From Sphaerosporella brunnea (Eukaryota; Ascomycota; Pezizomycetes; Pezizales; Pyronemataceae): 64,000 bases of DNA. Positions 42,204 through 54,420 of this stretch are shown here, in pieces. Made by a program: the position numbers and the translations under genes. The notes below the pieces were generated by a model that had not been told where the DNA came from, made no database searches, and worked only from the letters and a program-made list of their open reading frames with translations. The stretch spans positions 62,001 to 126,000 of the forward strand of contig VXIS01000104.1 of the NCBI GenBank assembly GCA_008704415.1, in the 5' to 3' direction. Each line of letters opens with the position of its first letter. Position 1 is the first letter of the stretch.

Positions 42204-44714
42204 ATGCCCAAAATGGCGAACGGAACCCTCGGTTTTACGTCTTCATCCAATCTAGCGTTGACGGATCGATTCGAGATCATCAAGGAAGTTGGCGATGGTA
42301 GTTTTGGAAGCGTAGTATTGGCCAAGGTGCGGTCGGCGGGTGCGAATGTAGCGAGGCGAGGCAGCGTGGTAAGTTTTTTTTTTTCTCGCCACGGCAAACG
42401 GAGTTGTTAGCCATCGCGAAGGGAGCGGCCCCACTAATCCCGCCCACTAGGTCGCAATCAAGACAATGAAGAAGAGCTTCGAGTCTTTCGCTCCTTGCTT
42501 AGAGCTGCGAGAAGTAATATTCCTTCGCCAGCTGCCAGTACATGCGCATCTAGTGCCAGCACTAGATATCTTCCTGGACCCGCACACCAAGAAGTTGCAT
42601 ATTGCGATGGAGTACATGGATGGGAATTTGTACCAGTTGATGAAGGCTCGTGAAGGAAAGCTCCTCGAAGGCAGTGTTGTCAAGAGCATATTGTGGGTAC
42701 CTTTTGGTGGATGACCTCAGGCGGTTGCTCATTCATGACAGGTTCCAAATCTTATCTGGACTCGAGCACATCCACGCAAATGGTTTCTTCCATCGCGATA
42801 TCAAGCCAGAGAACATCTTGGTGTCAACATCTGCGACCAACCTTAATGATACCGGCTCCTTCCGGAGGTACTCTGCCATGGTTACTCCACCATCAACCCC
42901 TCCCGTGTACTCTGTCAAGATTGCAGATTTCGGTCTCGCTAGGGAAACGTCATCAAAGATGCCTTACACGACATATGTCTCTACCCGATGGTACAGAGCT
43001 CCCGAGGTGCTTCTCCGTGCTGGGGAGTACAGTGCGCCCGTCGATATCTGGGCGGTGGGTGCGATGGCCGTGGAAGTTGCGACTCTGAAGCCGCTGTTCC
43101 CGGGAGGAAACGAGGTGGACCAGGTTTGGAGGGTGTGTGAAGTGATGGGCTCTCCAGGACAGTGGGTTGGAAGGAGCGGAAAGAAAATGGGCGGTGGTGA
43201 ATGGCGGGAGGGCACACGGTTGGCTGGACGTCTCGGCTTCAGCTTCCCAAGAGTGAGTCTCAAGAGCTTATCTTCAAATTTGAGTTGCAACTGATAAAAT
43301 TTAGATGGCACCCGTTCCAATGGAGTCTATCTTGGCAACTCCTACCTGGCCAGCCTCGCTGGCACAATTCGTTACTTGGTGCCTTATGTGGGACCCGCGC
43401 GCGCGACCAACGTCAATCCAGGCGCTGCAGCATGAGTACTTCCGGGACGCAGTAGACCCCCTCTTACCTAGGTCAGCTACTCCATCGCGGGCATCAAGGA
43501 AGACTGCCGAACTGTCCATGAAGCCGTCCAAGGACTCCATGAACGAGAATCAGCCTACGCTTGAGAAGAAGAATTCATGGTTCCGAAAATCATTCATCGG
43601 AGTTGGGGGCCGAGCAGATGGTGTTGTTTCACCTCCTCCCACCACAAACCCCGACGCAAGAATTCGGGTAGAGAAGAGAAGCACATGGCATGCGCCCAAG
43701 ATTGGGTCTGGTAGTGGGGCAGCCAACAATGGGGCCCCAATGATGATTTTGCCGTCAATCCGTCCTGTGTCGCCTTTGAGCGATGCGGTGAGTGTCCAGG
43801 CTGCTCGTTCTGATACAAACAAGGAAAGAAGGACGACTGGAGAGAAGGCAGTCAAGAAGATTGGACGGCAGTTGTCTGTTGCCTCAAAGCACTCGCAAGA
43901 AAACGGCTACACCAATGGTGTGCAGCACGCGGTAGACAAGCTCAACGGCAATGTTCCTGGCGGAGCAGTTGTGTCGCCAACCAGTCAGAAGGAAAGCTTT
44001 TTCAGCCACCTTAGAAAGCGTGCTCGGCGGTTATCTGGCAGGGCCGGCTTGCCCCCATCCCCTGGAGATGAAGATCTGGAAACCGGTGTTGGTTGTGGGA
44101 TGTGGGGAGGCAAGGATTCTGGGAGCAATCGGAGTAGCATGTTGGTTGATTCACCGCAAGATGGGTCAGGCATTGACAAAGCTATCAAGGAGGTCGATGC
44201 AGCCCTGGGCGAGACCGGTGGCGTTGCTCGTTCCAACTCGGCTGCCAACCTTCGGCGAAACCTCAGCTTCCCCCCCACGCCAAACGCATCCCGAGCCGGT
44301 GAAACCGCCGCCGCCGCCGCCGCCAATGGCGTTGCCACGACACCTTCTTTTCCCCGCACTCGGAGAAGCGTACGCAACACCAAGCAGCGATATGAGACTC
44401 CCGACGAGCACGATGAACTCGCGGACGAGGTGCTTGCTGCTGCATCCGGCGGATACGACAGCCGGCAGTCTTCCCAGAACTATGATGCCCCCATTCGCAA
44501 GAACTCCCATAAGGACTTGCGACTTATGCCTGCTACAAATGGCTACCCTACACCGAGCCCCCAGGCAGCTTACCGGCACCACACCAAAGGTCTTGACATT
44601 AGTGGAAAAATGCGGCGAGATGATGGGCTGCCAGACCCAAAATGGCCAACGCCTCCAAGCGAAGGCGATGCCGGCTGGGGCCCGCATCTCTTTCCCACAG
44701 GAATCCGGGGCTAG
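42204..44714 (+). CDS. Ime2/MAK-type serine/threonine kinase
   Basis: Exons 42204-42368, 42451-42692, 42742-43252 and 43305-44714; 775 residues (772 if ATG 42213 is used). Ime2-family kinases lie between CDKs and MAP kinases and govern meiosis, sexual development and light or nutrient responses in filamentous fungi. Visible elements: glycine loop [33 protein letters not shown] (Asp155), DFGLARE (Asp198), the TTY activation motif (212-214) in [19 protein letters not shown], and [13 protein letters not shown] ~25-residue insertion ([20 protein letters not shown]) between the catalytic loop and DFG is typical of Ime2 proteins. The C-terminal half is Ser/Pro-rich and disordered, a likely regulatory tail. 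All four exons join in frame. Close to Aspergillus imeB and Ustilago crk1 by description. Confidence 0.92.
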
Positions 44715-46535
44715 GGGAGCATGTAGGATGTGAGAGACGTTGTTTATCGCTTTCTTTCCTTTTCATATTTGGGGCCTCGTGTTCTCAAAAAGCATAACCG
44801 CAAATGGGGGCTGGGTGTTTCTTCATAAACTGGGTTGCCAAAAATTGCCGGATTACGGAGTTTGTCGTTTTTCGTTCGTGTGTACCTGCATTCGATTGTG
44901 CAATGGTTTTCTTTTCTTGTCCATCATTGACACTACCCTTTGCTCTTCAATGGGTTAAGTTGAGCATGTCTAGCATGTCACCCGTTCCTATGTTTGTTGT
45001 TTCCACTCAGCGCGTTTCCGTACATTTTTTCCTTTGTCTTGACACATTGATACCTCCTCCTCCTCAGTTGCTGTTTTGTTACTGAATGTCGCTCACTGCA
45101 TTTTGACCAACGATGGTTAGCATTCTTCCGTATCTGTACTATTTCTATTTTTGAGGGGTGGTTTTTTTATTTGTCTTCTCGTTTCTACTGTAATATTATC
45201 ATCGCGTGTGTATGTGGTTTTGCGCTGTCTCTCTTTTTGTCGTGCGTGACTGGACTTCACGGGGTGTGAAGAACTAAAACTCACTTTTGCTTGCGGGACG
45301 TCCTATTCCTTTTCTATGGAGATATATTTTTTCGACTCTTAACAACATTATAATCTGGCTTGCGAGGTGTTGTACATGTGTGGGGGGCTTTTTCCTTTTT
45401 TTCCTTTCGTTTCGGGCTTGGGATGAGGGACATCTGTTTTTTTTTATTCCTTTTGTCACTGGTCGTGGTGCTTGATACCTTTTCTGCATATTGATTTCTG
45501 TTTTCTTTTTTTCTTTTTTTCTTTTTTCCTTACTGCTTTCTTTTTGTGCATAGATGGGATGGGGGATTCACGGGGGATGGAGGGGTTCGATTGTCTCTCC
45601 AAACAAACTACTTGAGTACTTAGCTAAGTACATACAAATATGTACCTACTGCTGCTCGTGTGCTCCGTGCGTGCGTTATCATGTGTGCTCGTGTTGTGTG
45701 TGTTGTCTGGACTAGGAAAACCCTTGGTGGTTGGGTTGGACCACACATCAGATGATTACTCTATTCACGCGGGGAATTGCAACTTCTGGTTCTCACCGCC
45801 GCCCGCGAGGGGGGGAGCGGTTGTAGGCGGAGGGAGGAGAGGCGGCTTTTGTGTAAAGGGGGAAGGGGGTTGCGGCCACATTGGAGTTGGAGTTGGAATT
45901 GGCGCTGGTGCTGTCACAGCATTCACACGTGCGCATATAGTAGGTAGTGTGTGTAGGAGTGGGGGTGGTCGGCGTGGAAGACTGAGTTTGTTTTCTTTCC
46001 GCAGAGACATCGGCGATATATTATTGCCCATCTCTTAATTCCCCACCATCCATCTTCATCCGCTGCAGGCTACATACATGTAACTACCAATCGCGGCGCC
46101 AGCGAAGCAATATCTAGAATAGCACATATGATGGCATCTGTAGATAAGGTGCGGGGTAGTTAACTCTGGATTTGAGCGTGTGTTGATGGGAAGGGTGCGT
46201 GACGCGTGATGTGGGGTGCATGCAGATCGGAGATCAGATGCATGGTGCGGTGGGGTGAGTGATGGATTGTGAAGTTGATGTTGGGGAAGATGCGGACCGG
46301 TGTTGTGCTAGGTTAGGTGGAAAGGGTATCACCGGTCAGAAAGAGTTTCGCATTTAATTCTTGAGACGGGATCGTTTTTTGAGGCTGAAACTTGTCATCA
46401 GAGGCATTCATTCAGATCTAGTTAACAACTGAAATACGTGGTACATAGGTACATATATCCATCTCCCCTCGAGGTTTATATCAGACACTTCTATTTACAG
46501 TGCGCGCTCCCTCAAAAGGCTGCTCCTCCAACACT
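44715..46535. other. Convergent intergenic region, 1.8 kb
   Basis: Between the kinase (plus) and the arabinofuranosidase (minus). T-rich with poly-T runs around 45160-45540 and G-rich patches near 45810. Probably long 3' UTRs. No gene seen. Confidence 0.5.
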
Positions 46536-48237
46536 TCATAACTTCCATCGCAAGAGAGTGAACGAGTGCTTAGGGAACGTGTAGTTGCTGCTTGCAGTCC
46601 ACTTGCTCTCCTTGATCTCAACGGTCGTCTTTTCGGCCGTATTTACATCGTCCAACTTTTCTCCCGTAACCAGGTGCACTTCGACATCTTGTCCAGCCGG
46701 CACCCCCTTCAGCTCGGTTTCGAAGGCTTTCTCAGCATGAAGATTTACCACGGCCAAGTTGACGTATCCATTGTTCACTGCGGCGGAGACATCCAACCAT
46801 GGAACATCCATCGTCGATTCGATGAACACTGGGTTCGTCCGGCCATCGTACTTGCTTGACTTGACGTGGACACCGAGCGTGTGTCCCCGCATGTACTTGG
46901 CAAACAGCAAGTATACCCACCAAGTGGTCTGCTTGACCAGTCCAGTCTTTGTGGTTATCAGTGGCGAGATGACATTGACGGACTGCGCAATGTTTGTCAT
47001 CCCGAGGTATCTGGACTGTCGGATGAATACATTGCACCAGACTCCCATGGCAAGCATATCGGAGACGGTGTAGAGCTCTTCAGCGCCCTTATCACCCGGA
47101 GCACGGACGGGGTCCCCTGAGAACGTATTTTAACACGGCTCCAAAGAATTACGGACAGGTGTGCTTACAGATGTTCCACTCGTCGAAGCAGATTGTGGGT
47201 CGCTTCTTAACGCCGGTCTTGATCCGAGCCATATCGATCAACGAAGCGCAAATCTCAATTGCTCTCTCAGCCGACAACGGCCCGGTGGCATTTGGCATAT
47301 GCCTGCAACTGGCATCAGCACATCTCATCGATGGACCATCGGGAGGGCTCACTCTTTGTCGGCGGTGTACACATGGATGGAGTGCATATCCGCCCACTTT
47401 ATACACTCTCCCAGGACATAGCGATCCCACTCTACGTATCCGAGTTCACCACACAATATCAGAGTTATTCTGGGATCGAGCAATTTGAGCGCTTTAGCCC
47501 ACTGATATGCCTTCTTTGCATAGTCCTCTTTAGTCATCTGCTCCACCTGCCACTCGCCGTAGCACTCATTTCCGAGAGCCCAGTACTTGACGTTGTATGG
47601 CTCAGGATGTCCGTTTTCACGGCGCTTATTCGCCCAGTATGTGTCCTGGGTGGAGTTACAATATTCTAGCCAGCCGAGAGCTGTCCAGCACAGTCAGCAC
47701 CTCTCTGCAGAGAACGACGACGTCGACGTGGCGCTCAATTACCTTCATCCAGCGTTCCCGTCCCCATATTCAACGCTAGATATGGCTTCGTCCCAGCAAC
47801 TTCACACCACTTCATAAACTCGTCTGTCCCGAACTCATTGGTTTCCACCCCGTTCCAGGCGAGCTCTGGCCGCCGAGGCCGCTTCTCAGTTGGTCCCACG
47901 CCCTCGTACCAGTGATAGGTTGCTACGAAGTTGCCGCCCGGATAACGAACGACGGGACAGTTGAGCTCTTTGAAACAGTCGATTACGTCTGTTCGGAAAC
48001 CGTTCTCATCGGAGAGGGGGTTCCCGGGGTCATAGAGACCGCCGTAGATGCAGCGGCCCATGTGTCTATGCCAAATGATTGTCAGGAGGAGGAGGGGGGT
48101 TGCTATGCCTATGGAGAGAGGACGGACTCTGTGAAGCCGGAGTAGATTTCATCTTTGATCTCGGAGAGCACGCGGTCGGGGTCAATGCTGATAGAGGGTG
48201 TTGCATCCTCTGCTATCTGGGTGAACGTTGTGGCCAT
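46536..48237 (-). CDS. GH51 alpha-L-arabinofuranosidase, intracellular type
   Basis: Exons complement(46536..47116, 47169..47302, 47353..47680, 47743..48065, 48128..48237); 491 residues. GH51 enzymes release terminal arabinofuranose from arabinan, arabinoxylan or arabino-oligosaccharides by a retaining mechanism (EC 3.2.1.55). Family blocks: GRCIYGGLYDPGNPLSDENG, FRTDVIDCFKELNCPVVRYP, GGNFVATYHWYEGVGP. The acid/base Glu is E183 in WALGNECYGEW and the nucleophile E295 in ICFDEWNIW. No signal peptide: the N-terminus (MATTFTQIAEDATPSISIDP) is polar, so it probably acts inside the cell on imported oligosaccharides, like short bacterial-type GH51 enzymes. It is divergent from a sugar transporter, suggesting co-regulation. 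One donor (GTCCGT at 48127) is weak but the frame is right. Confidence 0.93.
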
Positions 48238-49472
48238 GATGGACGGTAATTGACACCAGAACTCAATCTTTCGATGATTGAATGATGGGTTATATGGAGT
48301 TGTCTCTTCCGTTTGTTTCCCCCCCTCCGGTCCGCAGCTAAGACGGGCCTCTTCACACCGACCCGATGATATTCTGCACCCATAGTGATGCATGACGCAC
48401 GGTAAATATTACCTACCCCACCACTAGCAAGAGCCTAAATGAACTGCCTCAAAACATTTAACCAAGCGAGTGAATCGAATCGGCAAAGGAAAAATATCAT
48501 ACCGAAGCAGTAAACCTTCCATTGATAGATAGCCAACCAACAACATGAATCCGAGAACCTGGTTCCTCGCATTCAAACTGCAGTGCAATCCATGGGCCGT
48601 GTGATACTGTTTCTTCTAGTATCAGGACCGGTTAACACGGCCACGGCCGTTATGACAGGTGCACACGCATTCCCCTCTTCCCTTTTAAGGTGCCGCGGTA
48701 AAGCAGTCGGGACTTCCAGCTGCTCTACAGTGTGGGTCGGGACCTTGAAGTTGAAAATCGACTTCAAATGTCGGAACGCTGCTCGGCCTGGAGGACTCCA
48801 TAGTGAATGATAACCGGGCGAACGTGCCAATTTCCGTTGAAAACCCGAACATTTTCTTCTCCGGCAACTGGTTTCAGCAATTCCAGACGTAATTCCTCCA
48901 GCCCCAGCCAAAAGTGCTTCCTGCGTAGTCTTTGAAGCTATATATCTGTTTTGATGGTATGTTGGGATGTATATGTAAGTCTAATTTCTCGGCTTGCCGT
49001 CTTTTCTGAAAACGTCCCTTCCGCATATGAGATTGTATGTACCACCGGAGACTCAAGAAATAGTACCTTGGATCTCGCGGTTGATAATACCGAAGTCCGG
49101 GGCAGTCTACCCCAGAACCCCAGATTTCGGCTGTTTAGCGCCCTCACACTACCGAAGTTGCGACAACCGCCCGCCACACATTTCTCCAGGATCCAGTTCC
49201 CTAGTCTCAGAGAATATGAGGAGTCGGGACTTCAAGGTGGACAAGATCTACTTTGCCAGCAAATCTAGAAGGGATTCGGTATCCTGGCTTTTGCCTCAAT
49301 TGGACCCACCCAGCCATGGTATGTATGTTGTTGTGAAAGCTTGCATGTGGGAACAGAGGAAGCATGGGCGGTATATATTTCCCCCATGAGCTCCTTGGTC
49401 CTGCCAGCTCGTTTGCCCGTCAATCCTCCTTCTCTGGGAGCTCGAAATAATCCCCACGAGCCCTACCCCAAG
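48238..49472. promoter_or_regulatory. Divergent promoter between arabinofuranosidase and transporter
   Basis: 1.2 kb with no supported gene, shared by both upstream regions. Holds a cluster of CreA-like hexamers at 49097-49123. Probably the control region of the pair. Confidence 0.5.
49097..49123. promoter_or_regulatory. Cluster of three CreA-type (SYGGRG) hexamers
   Basis: CCGGGG at 49097-49102 and CCCCAG (reverse CTGGGG) at 49110-49115 and 49118-49123, three matches to the carbon-catabolite repressor consensus within 27 bp, about 350 bp before the transporter ATG. Single hexamers are common by chance; the clustering and gene context give it some weight. Confidence 0.35.
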
Positions 49473-51307
49473 ATGGCTCTCCCACCAAAATGGTACCAGT
49501 TCCTCGTGGGCCTGTTTGCATCTCTCGGGTCCTTCAACTACGGCTATGACCTCGTACGCATCAGCCAGCCACTACCCACCTGGCGGAAAATAGACGCTGA
49601 TGGAACCGCAGGGTGTCATCGCACAAGTCGTGGCCTCCGATGCATTCGTAAAGAAATTCCACCCAAACGAGGACCAAACGTACGTTCAGCCCCCCCAGCT
49701 CACTGCCTACTTAGTTAACACTATCTCCCAGCGGTTTGGTGGTATCACTTTTTACCGCTGGCGCCTTCTTTGGTGCGTTCTTTGCTGGCTACTCTGGAGA
49801 TATGGTGGGACGTCGTGCCACCATTGCCACGGCGGCTGCGGTGTTTGTACTGGGAGGATGTCTTCAAGCTGGTGGTCGGGTACTTTTTCCCCCCCCCCCT
49901 CTCCTATCTAGTCCGCAGAACTGAAAGCTGAGACTGTTTGTGGCAGAACATGAGTTTCCTCCAGGCAGGCCGTTTCATCGCCGGCATGGGCGTGGGGACT
50001 ATGTGTATGATCGTGCCCTTGTACCAGGCAGAATTAGCACATCCCACAATCCGTGGAAGGATCACAGCGCTGCAACAGTTTATGCTAGGGGTGGGGGCGT
50101 TGTGTGCATCCTGGATTGGCTACGGCTGGTAATCCCCCCCCTTGTTTCTGGGGGTTTTTTTTTTGATATTGACAAGTATGTATGTAGCTACATCGGATTC
50201 TCCCCCCAAGACGACAACCAATGGCGCATCCCCCTCGGCCTCCAAACCATTCCCGCCGGGATCTTAGGCCTGCTAATCTTCATATTCCCCGAGTCACCGC
50301 GCTGGCTCATAGACTCAGGGCGGACGACACAAGGACTCCAAACCCTGGCCAACCTGCACGCGCACGGCGACGTCAACGACGCCTGGGTGCAAGTCGAGTT
50401 CTCAGCGATCCAAGCCTCCCTAACCCACGAGCACGACCACGCCGCCAAAAGCTGGCTCGAGCTCTTCCGCAGCCGCTCCAACTTCCGGCGGATCTTCCTC
50501 TGCGTCGCCTTGCAAGCCAGCATCCAAATGACCGGTGTATCCGCGATCCAATACTACTCCCCCACCATCTTCTCCCAGATCGGATTGTCCGTAGCGCAGA
50601 CGCTGCGGTACCAAGCCATCAACAGCGTGATCGCGCTGATCGCCCAGTTCCTGTGTATGCTGTTTATCGACCGCCTGGGCCGCCGGTGGCCGCTGATCGC
50701 CGCCAACGTTTTCAACGCCGTGACGTTCCTGATCGGGATGCTGCTGCTGAAGTTCTTTCCGCCCGGAAGCCACAATCCCAGGAGCGCCCAGATCGGCTTC
50801 ATCGCTACCACCTGGCTGTACAACTTTTCGTTCTCGGTGGCGTGTGGCCCGCTGAGCTGGATCATCCCCGCTGAGGTGTTTAATACCGCTACTAGGAGCC
50901 GCGGCGTGTCGTTGGCTACCATGGCGAGCTTTGCCATGAATACTATGATTGGACAGGTCACGCCCGTGGCGATGAAAAAGGTTGGGTGGAGGTATTATAT
51001 ACTTTTCGTGAGTCCCCCCCCCCCCCCCAAAAAAAAAAGAAAAAAAAAACACTCGGTGAAGATCCACAGCCTGATAGATAAGGTCATCTGCAACTGCACC
51101 AACGCCCTCTTCTTCTGGGCGTTGCTTCCAGAGACGAAGAAAGTGCCGTTGGAGGCTATGGATAACCTCTTTGAGAATTCGCCGTGGTTTATTCCAACCT
51201 TCAAGCAGAAAGATTATCTGGCCGAGTTCGAGCATGAAGTCGAGGCTGTGGCTGAAAAATCTGGCGCCGTGACCACGGACGTCGATGATGCCAGGGCTGG
51301 TGTTTGA
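49473..51307 (+). CDS. MFS sugar transporter
   Basis: Exons 49473-49553, 49612-49679, 49732-49879, 49947-50128, 50188-51007 and 51083-51307; 507 residues, normal for the sugar porter family. Family motifs: start FASLGSFNYGYDLGVIAQVV, GDMVGRRATI after helix 2, RFIAGMGVG, PLYQAELAHPTIRGR, PESPRWLIDSGR, QASIQMTGVSAIQYYSPTIF, DRLGRRWPLI, WIIPAEVFNTATRSRGVSLA and a final PETK motif. Twelve hydrophobic segments are expected. The substrate cannot be read from sequence; divergent placement next to a GH51 arabinofuranosidase suggests L-arabinose or arabino-oligosaccharides (inference). The last intron (51008-51082) contains long C and A runs. Confidence 0.92.
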
Positions 51308-51736
51308 GGGCCATGGGATAGAGGCGAAGCTGTTTATACCGGATCCAGTCGTCAATAAGGAAGGGATATAAGGTTGTGGCGCAGTCACCTAGCCACGACG
51401 ATTAGTAGTGGATTTGACTTGTTTTGACATCACTCGTGCCGAGTCACTTTTTGTGATGCATTTTCCTACAGATTAAGTTCATAATTACATGTAGCCATCA
51501 ATCGCCCATTACTTCTTAACATGATGCCTTTGACACAAGACTTTTGATCGTGGATATCGACTACAACCTCACCAGCAAACATGACTGAAAAATTATCTCA
51601 CACAAGAGGTCATGAAAAAACGCAGCATAGCCAAAAACCTAAGCTTTAAAAGGAAAACACCAAAAGCAAACAGCATACGCCTCCAGCTCCCATATCTATC
51701 CCCCAACGCACCATCGCCGCCCAAAACCTCACACAT
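51308..51736. other. Convergent intergenic region
   Basis: 430 bp between transporter and the next minus-strand gene; 3' regions of both. Nothing else seen. Confidence 0.5.
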
Positions 51737-53568
51737 CTATCGTTCACCCTCATCAAGTCCCTGCTTAAACTTCTTCTCCTCAGAAGTCCATTGGGTACGC
51801 TCCAGCACCCTGCGCTGCCTCCATGCATTCACAAACTTCCACACCTCAGTATCTCCCAGGTTCCAGCTCTCCACAAACTTCACCGGCCGTCCCTTGCCAG
51901 CGATGACGCGTTGCAGGTTGTCGAGCTTCTTCTTGGTGCGTCCATGGACTGGCTTCAACTTTAGCTTGATCTCCTCGGCGGTCGGCGGCACGAAGCCAAG
52001 GGTCCACTCGGTATCCTTGAATCCTTCCTTATCCGTGCTCCAGATGGAGAGGAATTTAGTGGTCTGCTGGTATCCGACTAGCTCCTTGATCTTTGATGCA
52101 CGCGGAGGTCCGCCGAGGCCGGCCTTCATGAATGGTGGTTGGGTTACCTCCTTGATCCATTTGTCACGGATGGACTTGCGGCGAATGAACCGGAAGGACT
52201 GAGCCTGGTGGTCGTTCAGCAACGAGATGCTGTCGGTGGTCAACTCAATCGTGGTGAAGGGGTGCGGGATGGTAGCAAGTGTGAAGGACTTGGTGGTCTC
52301 TGTCAAGTGATTAGGGGTGGTGATGGGCAATGGGTTCTTGCAAGGCATGCATTTCTGCAAGTTAGGAGGGCAAGAGTCCGGGAAGGGGTTTTTGACCGGG
52401 CAGGCGGCGATGCGGTTTGCCAGCTCCAGGGCATCGTGATGCAGCGGCTCAAGCTTGTCCGCGAACGGTGAGAGTACCTGAATTCCATCTGGATAGTGGC
52501 TCAAGAAAGTAGAGTGCAGGTGGGCATTGACCAGATCCGGAAGGTCTGCAGCCATAAGTCCCTTATACTGCTTCTGCTGCGTCTCCGGGGAGTAGTCCGC
52601 CAATCCCACCGGGAAGGCCTCGATATGGATCCACTCCTCGGGCTTGTTGGTTTTGGCCAGGACACCTTCCATGTTGGTGATCTTGGGGTCATTTTCGCCG
52701 CTGGGGGGGAGGTTCGAGGTTACATGCATCAAGATCTTTTGGAGAGATGCCTTGTCGGAGGTGTACAGCCTCTGGTCAAAGTTTTTGTAGCGGTTCGCGT
52801 ACTGGAATTTGCACTGGCGGAGCGCCGCGATCGTGACATCGTCGTGCGGGCCCATGGGAAGCACCTAAAAGCGACCGTCAATGCCTTCATTTGGCAACGG
52901 CTGTTTTGGGGGGAGAGGGGGGAGTTAGAACTCACCTTGTAGTCGATCAAGATGCCGCCATCAACGACATCCCAGGCCATCCATCGCATCAACTCGCTCT
53001 TAAACTCCGGCGTCAAAGTTGCTCTTCCAACGATCTCATAGAAGCCGCTAATCTTTGCCTCCGCCGGGCCTAGGATCTGCGGCTTGAATCCATATGCCCA
53101 CCACGCCCGTCTCCACGCTAGCAGCATCTTATCCTCGATCGTGGCCTTCTCCTTATCCGCCAGCGGCTCGTAGTAGGTATAAATCGCGCAGCGCTCGATA
53201 GGCGGGAGCGCAATCCTCTCACCATCATCGCTGGAGAAGGGGTTCATCCAGCTCCAGCTGGCGAACCATCCCTCATTGCTAGCAGTCGAGTTTGCGGACG
53301 GCGGAGGCGCATGGATGGCTGGCTTCCACACCGTCGGTAGGTGAACTTTGTCTTTGAGCTTGGAAACCGATTCCGGGATCTCAAATTTGACTGAGTGCAG
53401 CGTTTCGGTGGATAGGTTTACGGAGGTGAAGAGCAGCAGTGTTGTTGAGAGCAGGATTATCCCACCCAGGAACGTGATAAGTCGGCGGGTGGATATCGAT
53501 TGCGCGCCGTGAATCAGAGCAGCCAGGGTTCCATTGGGCCTCGCGGGCCTCATCTTTGTGGACCTCAT
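51737..53568 (-). CDS. Type II membrane protein, possible glycosyltransferase-like
   Basis: Exons complement(51737..52864, 52936..53568); 586 residues. A short basic N-terminus (MRSTKMRPARPNGTLAALIH) precedes one membrane segment at about residues 32-50 (LITFLGGIILLSTTLLLFTSV), then a luminal domain: the layout of a Golgi enzyme. The motif MRWMAWDVVDGGILIDYKVL resembles the acidic sugar-nucleotide-binding segment seen near DxD motifs, but no canonical DxD is certain. Later blocks include CPVKNPFPDSCPPNLQKCMP (Cys cluster, likely disulfides) and NLGDTEVWKFVNAWRQRRVL. I recognise no named family with confidence. ATG 53568 chosen because it precedes the membrane segment; the upstream frame is long but lacks signal character. 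Confidence 0.72.
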
Positions 53569-54420
53569 TGTGGTGGGCGGAACGGCGACGAACGTGAGGG
53601 CGTGGGCATTCAAGGAGTTGCACTTATGTATTTCTGGAGTTTGGGAATCGGGAGTGCGTACGCTAAGGGGGAGAACGTGGGTGCACACGACGGCTCGCCG
53701 AGTGCGTGGCGCTGAGCCAATCCTGCTGGAGAGGGCTGTAAGAAGAAAATGCACAGCTGCAAAGCTCGATCGATCAATGAGAACCGAAAGGCTTGAATTA
53801 TAGTCCTCAATAGCCTTGACGATAGGCAATTCAAAGTCGAAGGAAGCTCAGGCACGAGGGTTCGCGCGTCTCTGTCTATCTACCACGAGTCCACTGCGGA
53901 TATTCTAGCGCTGCCACTCCATGGACAACGTTGACATGGTTTCTGTCCAGCCTTCCAAACCAGAGCCATGATGAGCGGGGTCTCGAGAGCAAGTGGAAGC
54001 AATGATCTTCGCAGATACCGGCACGGTATCTGTGTATCCGACCAGCCACGCGGCGGGGAAAGGATGCCGACTCACAGGATATCACGCAAACCCACCGTCC
54101 AAATTCCCTCAGGTGCTATCTCTCCTCACCCTGCATTCAACAAAAACCTATTTTTCTCAATCCGGTGAATCTACAGGGGAATACACCGGCGTTTTTTGCC
54201 GTTGTACCTACCTCTACTTGATACTCATGGGCTCGGTCTGCCAGAATGCGAATGTGAGCCTTTTTTTAAACTCTATTGTACAGTAAACCGATGGAAAAAA
54301 AAAAGAAAAAAAAGGAGAGATCCAGCAATGATAGCCATATGAGGATAGTTGATCTCATTTGCTCGTCGCCGATGCATTCCCATAGCTTGTTGTTACAAAT
54401 CCCGTCCCTTCGCAGATCAT
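53569..54420. other. Intergenic, tandem minus-strand genes
   Basis: About 850 bp between two minus-strand genes: promoter of the membrane protein and 3' region of prohibitin-2. An A-rich run lies at 54295-54312. No gene seen. Confidence 0.5.

Noticed and set aside
45640..46038. 132-codon plus-strand frame, Gly-rich
   Set aside because: Low-complexity reading of G-rich intergenic sequence between convergent genes.
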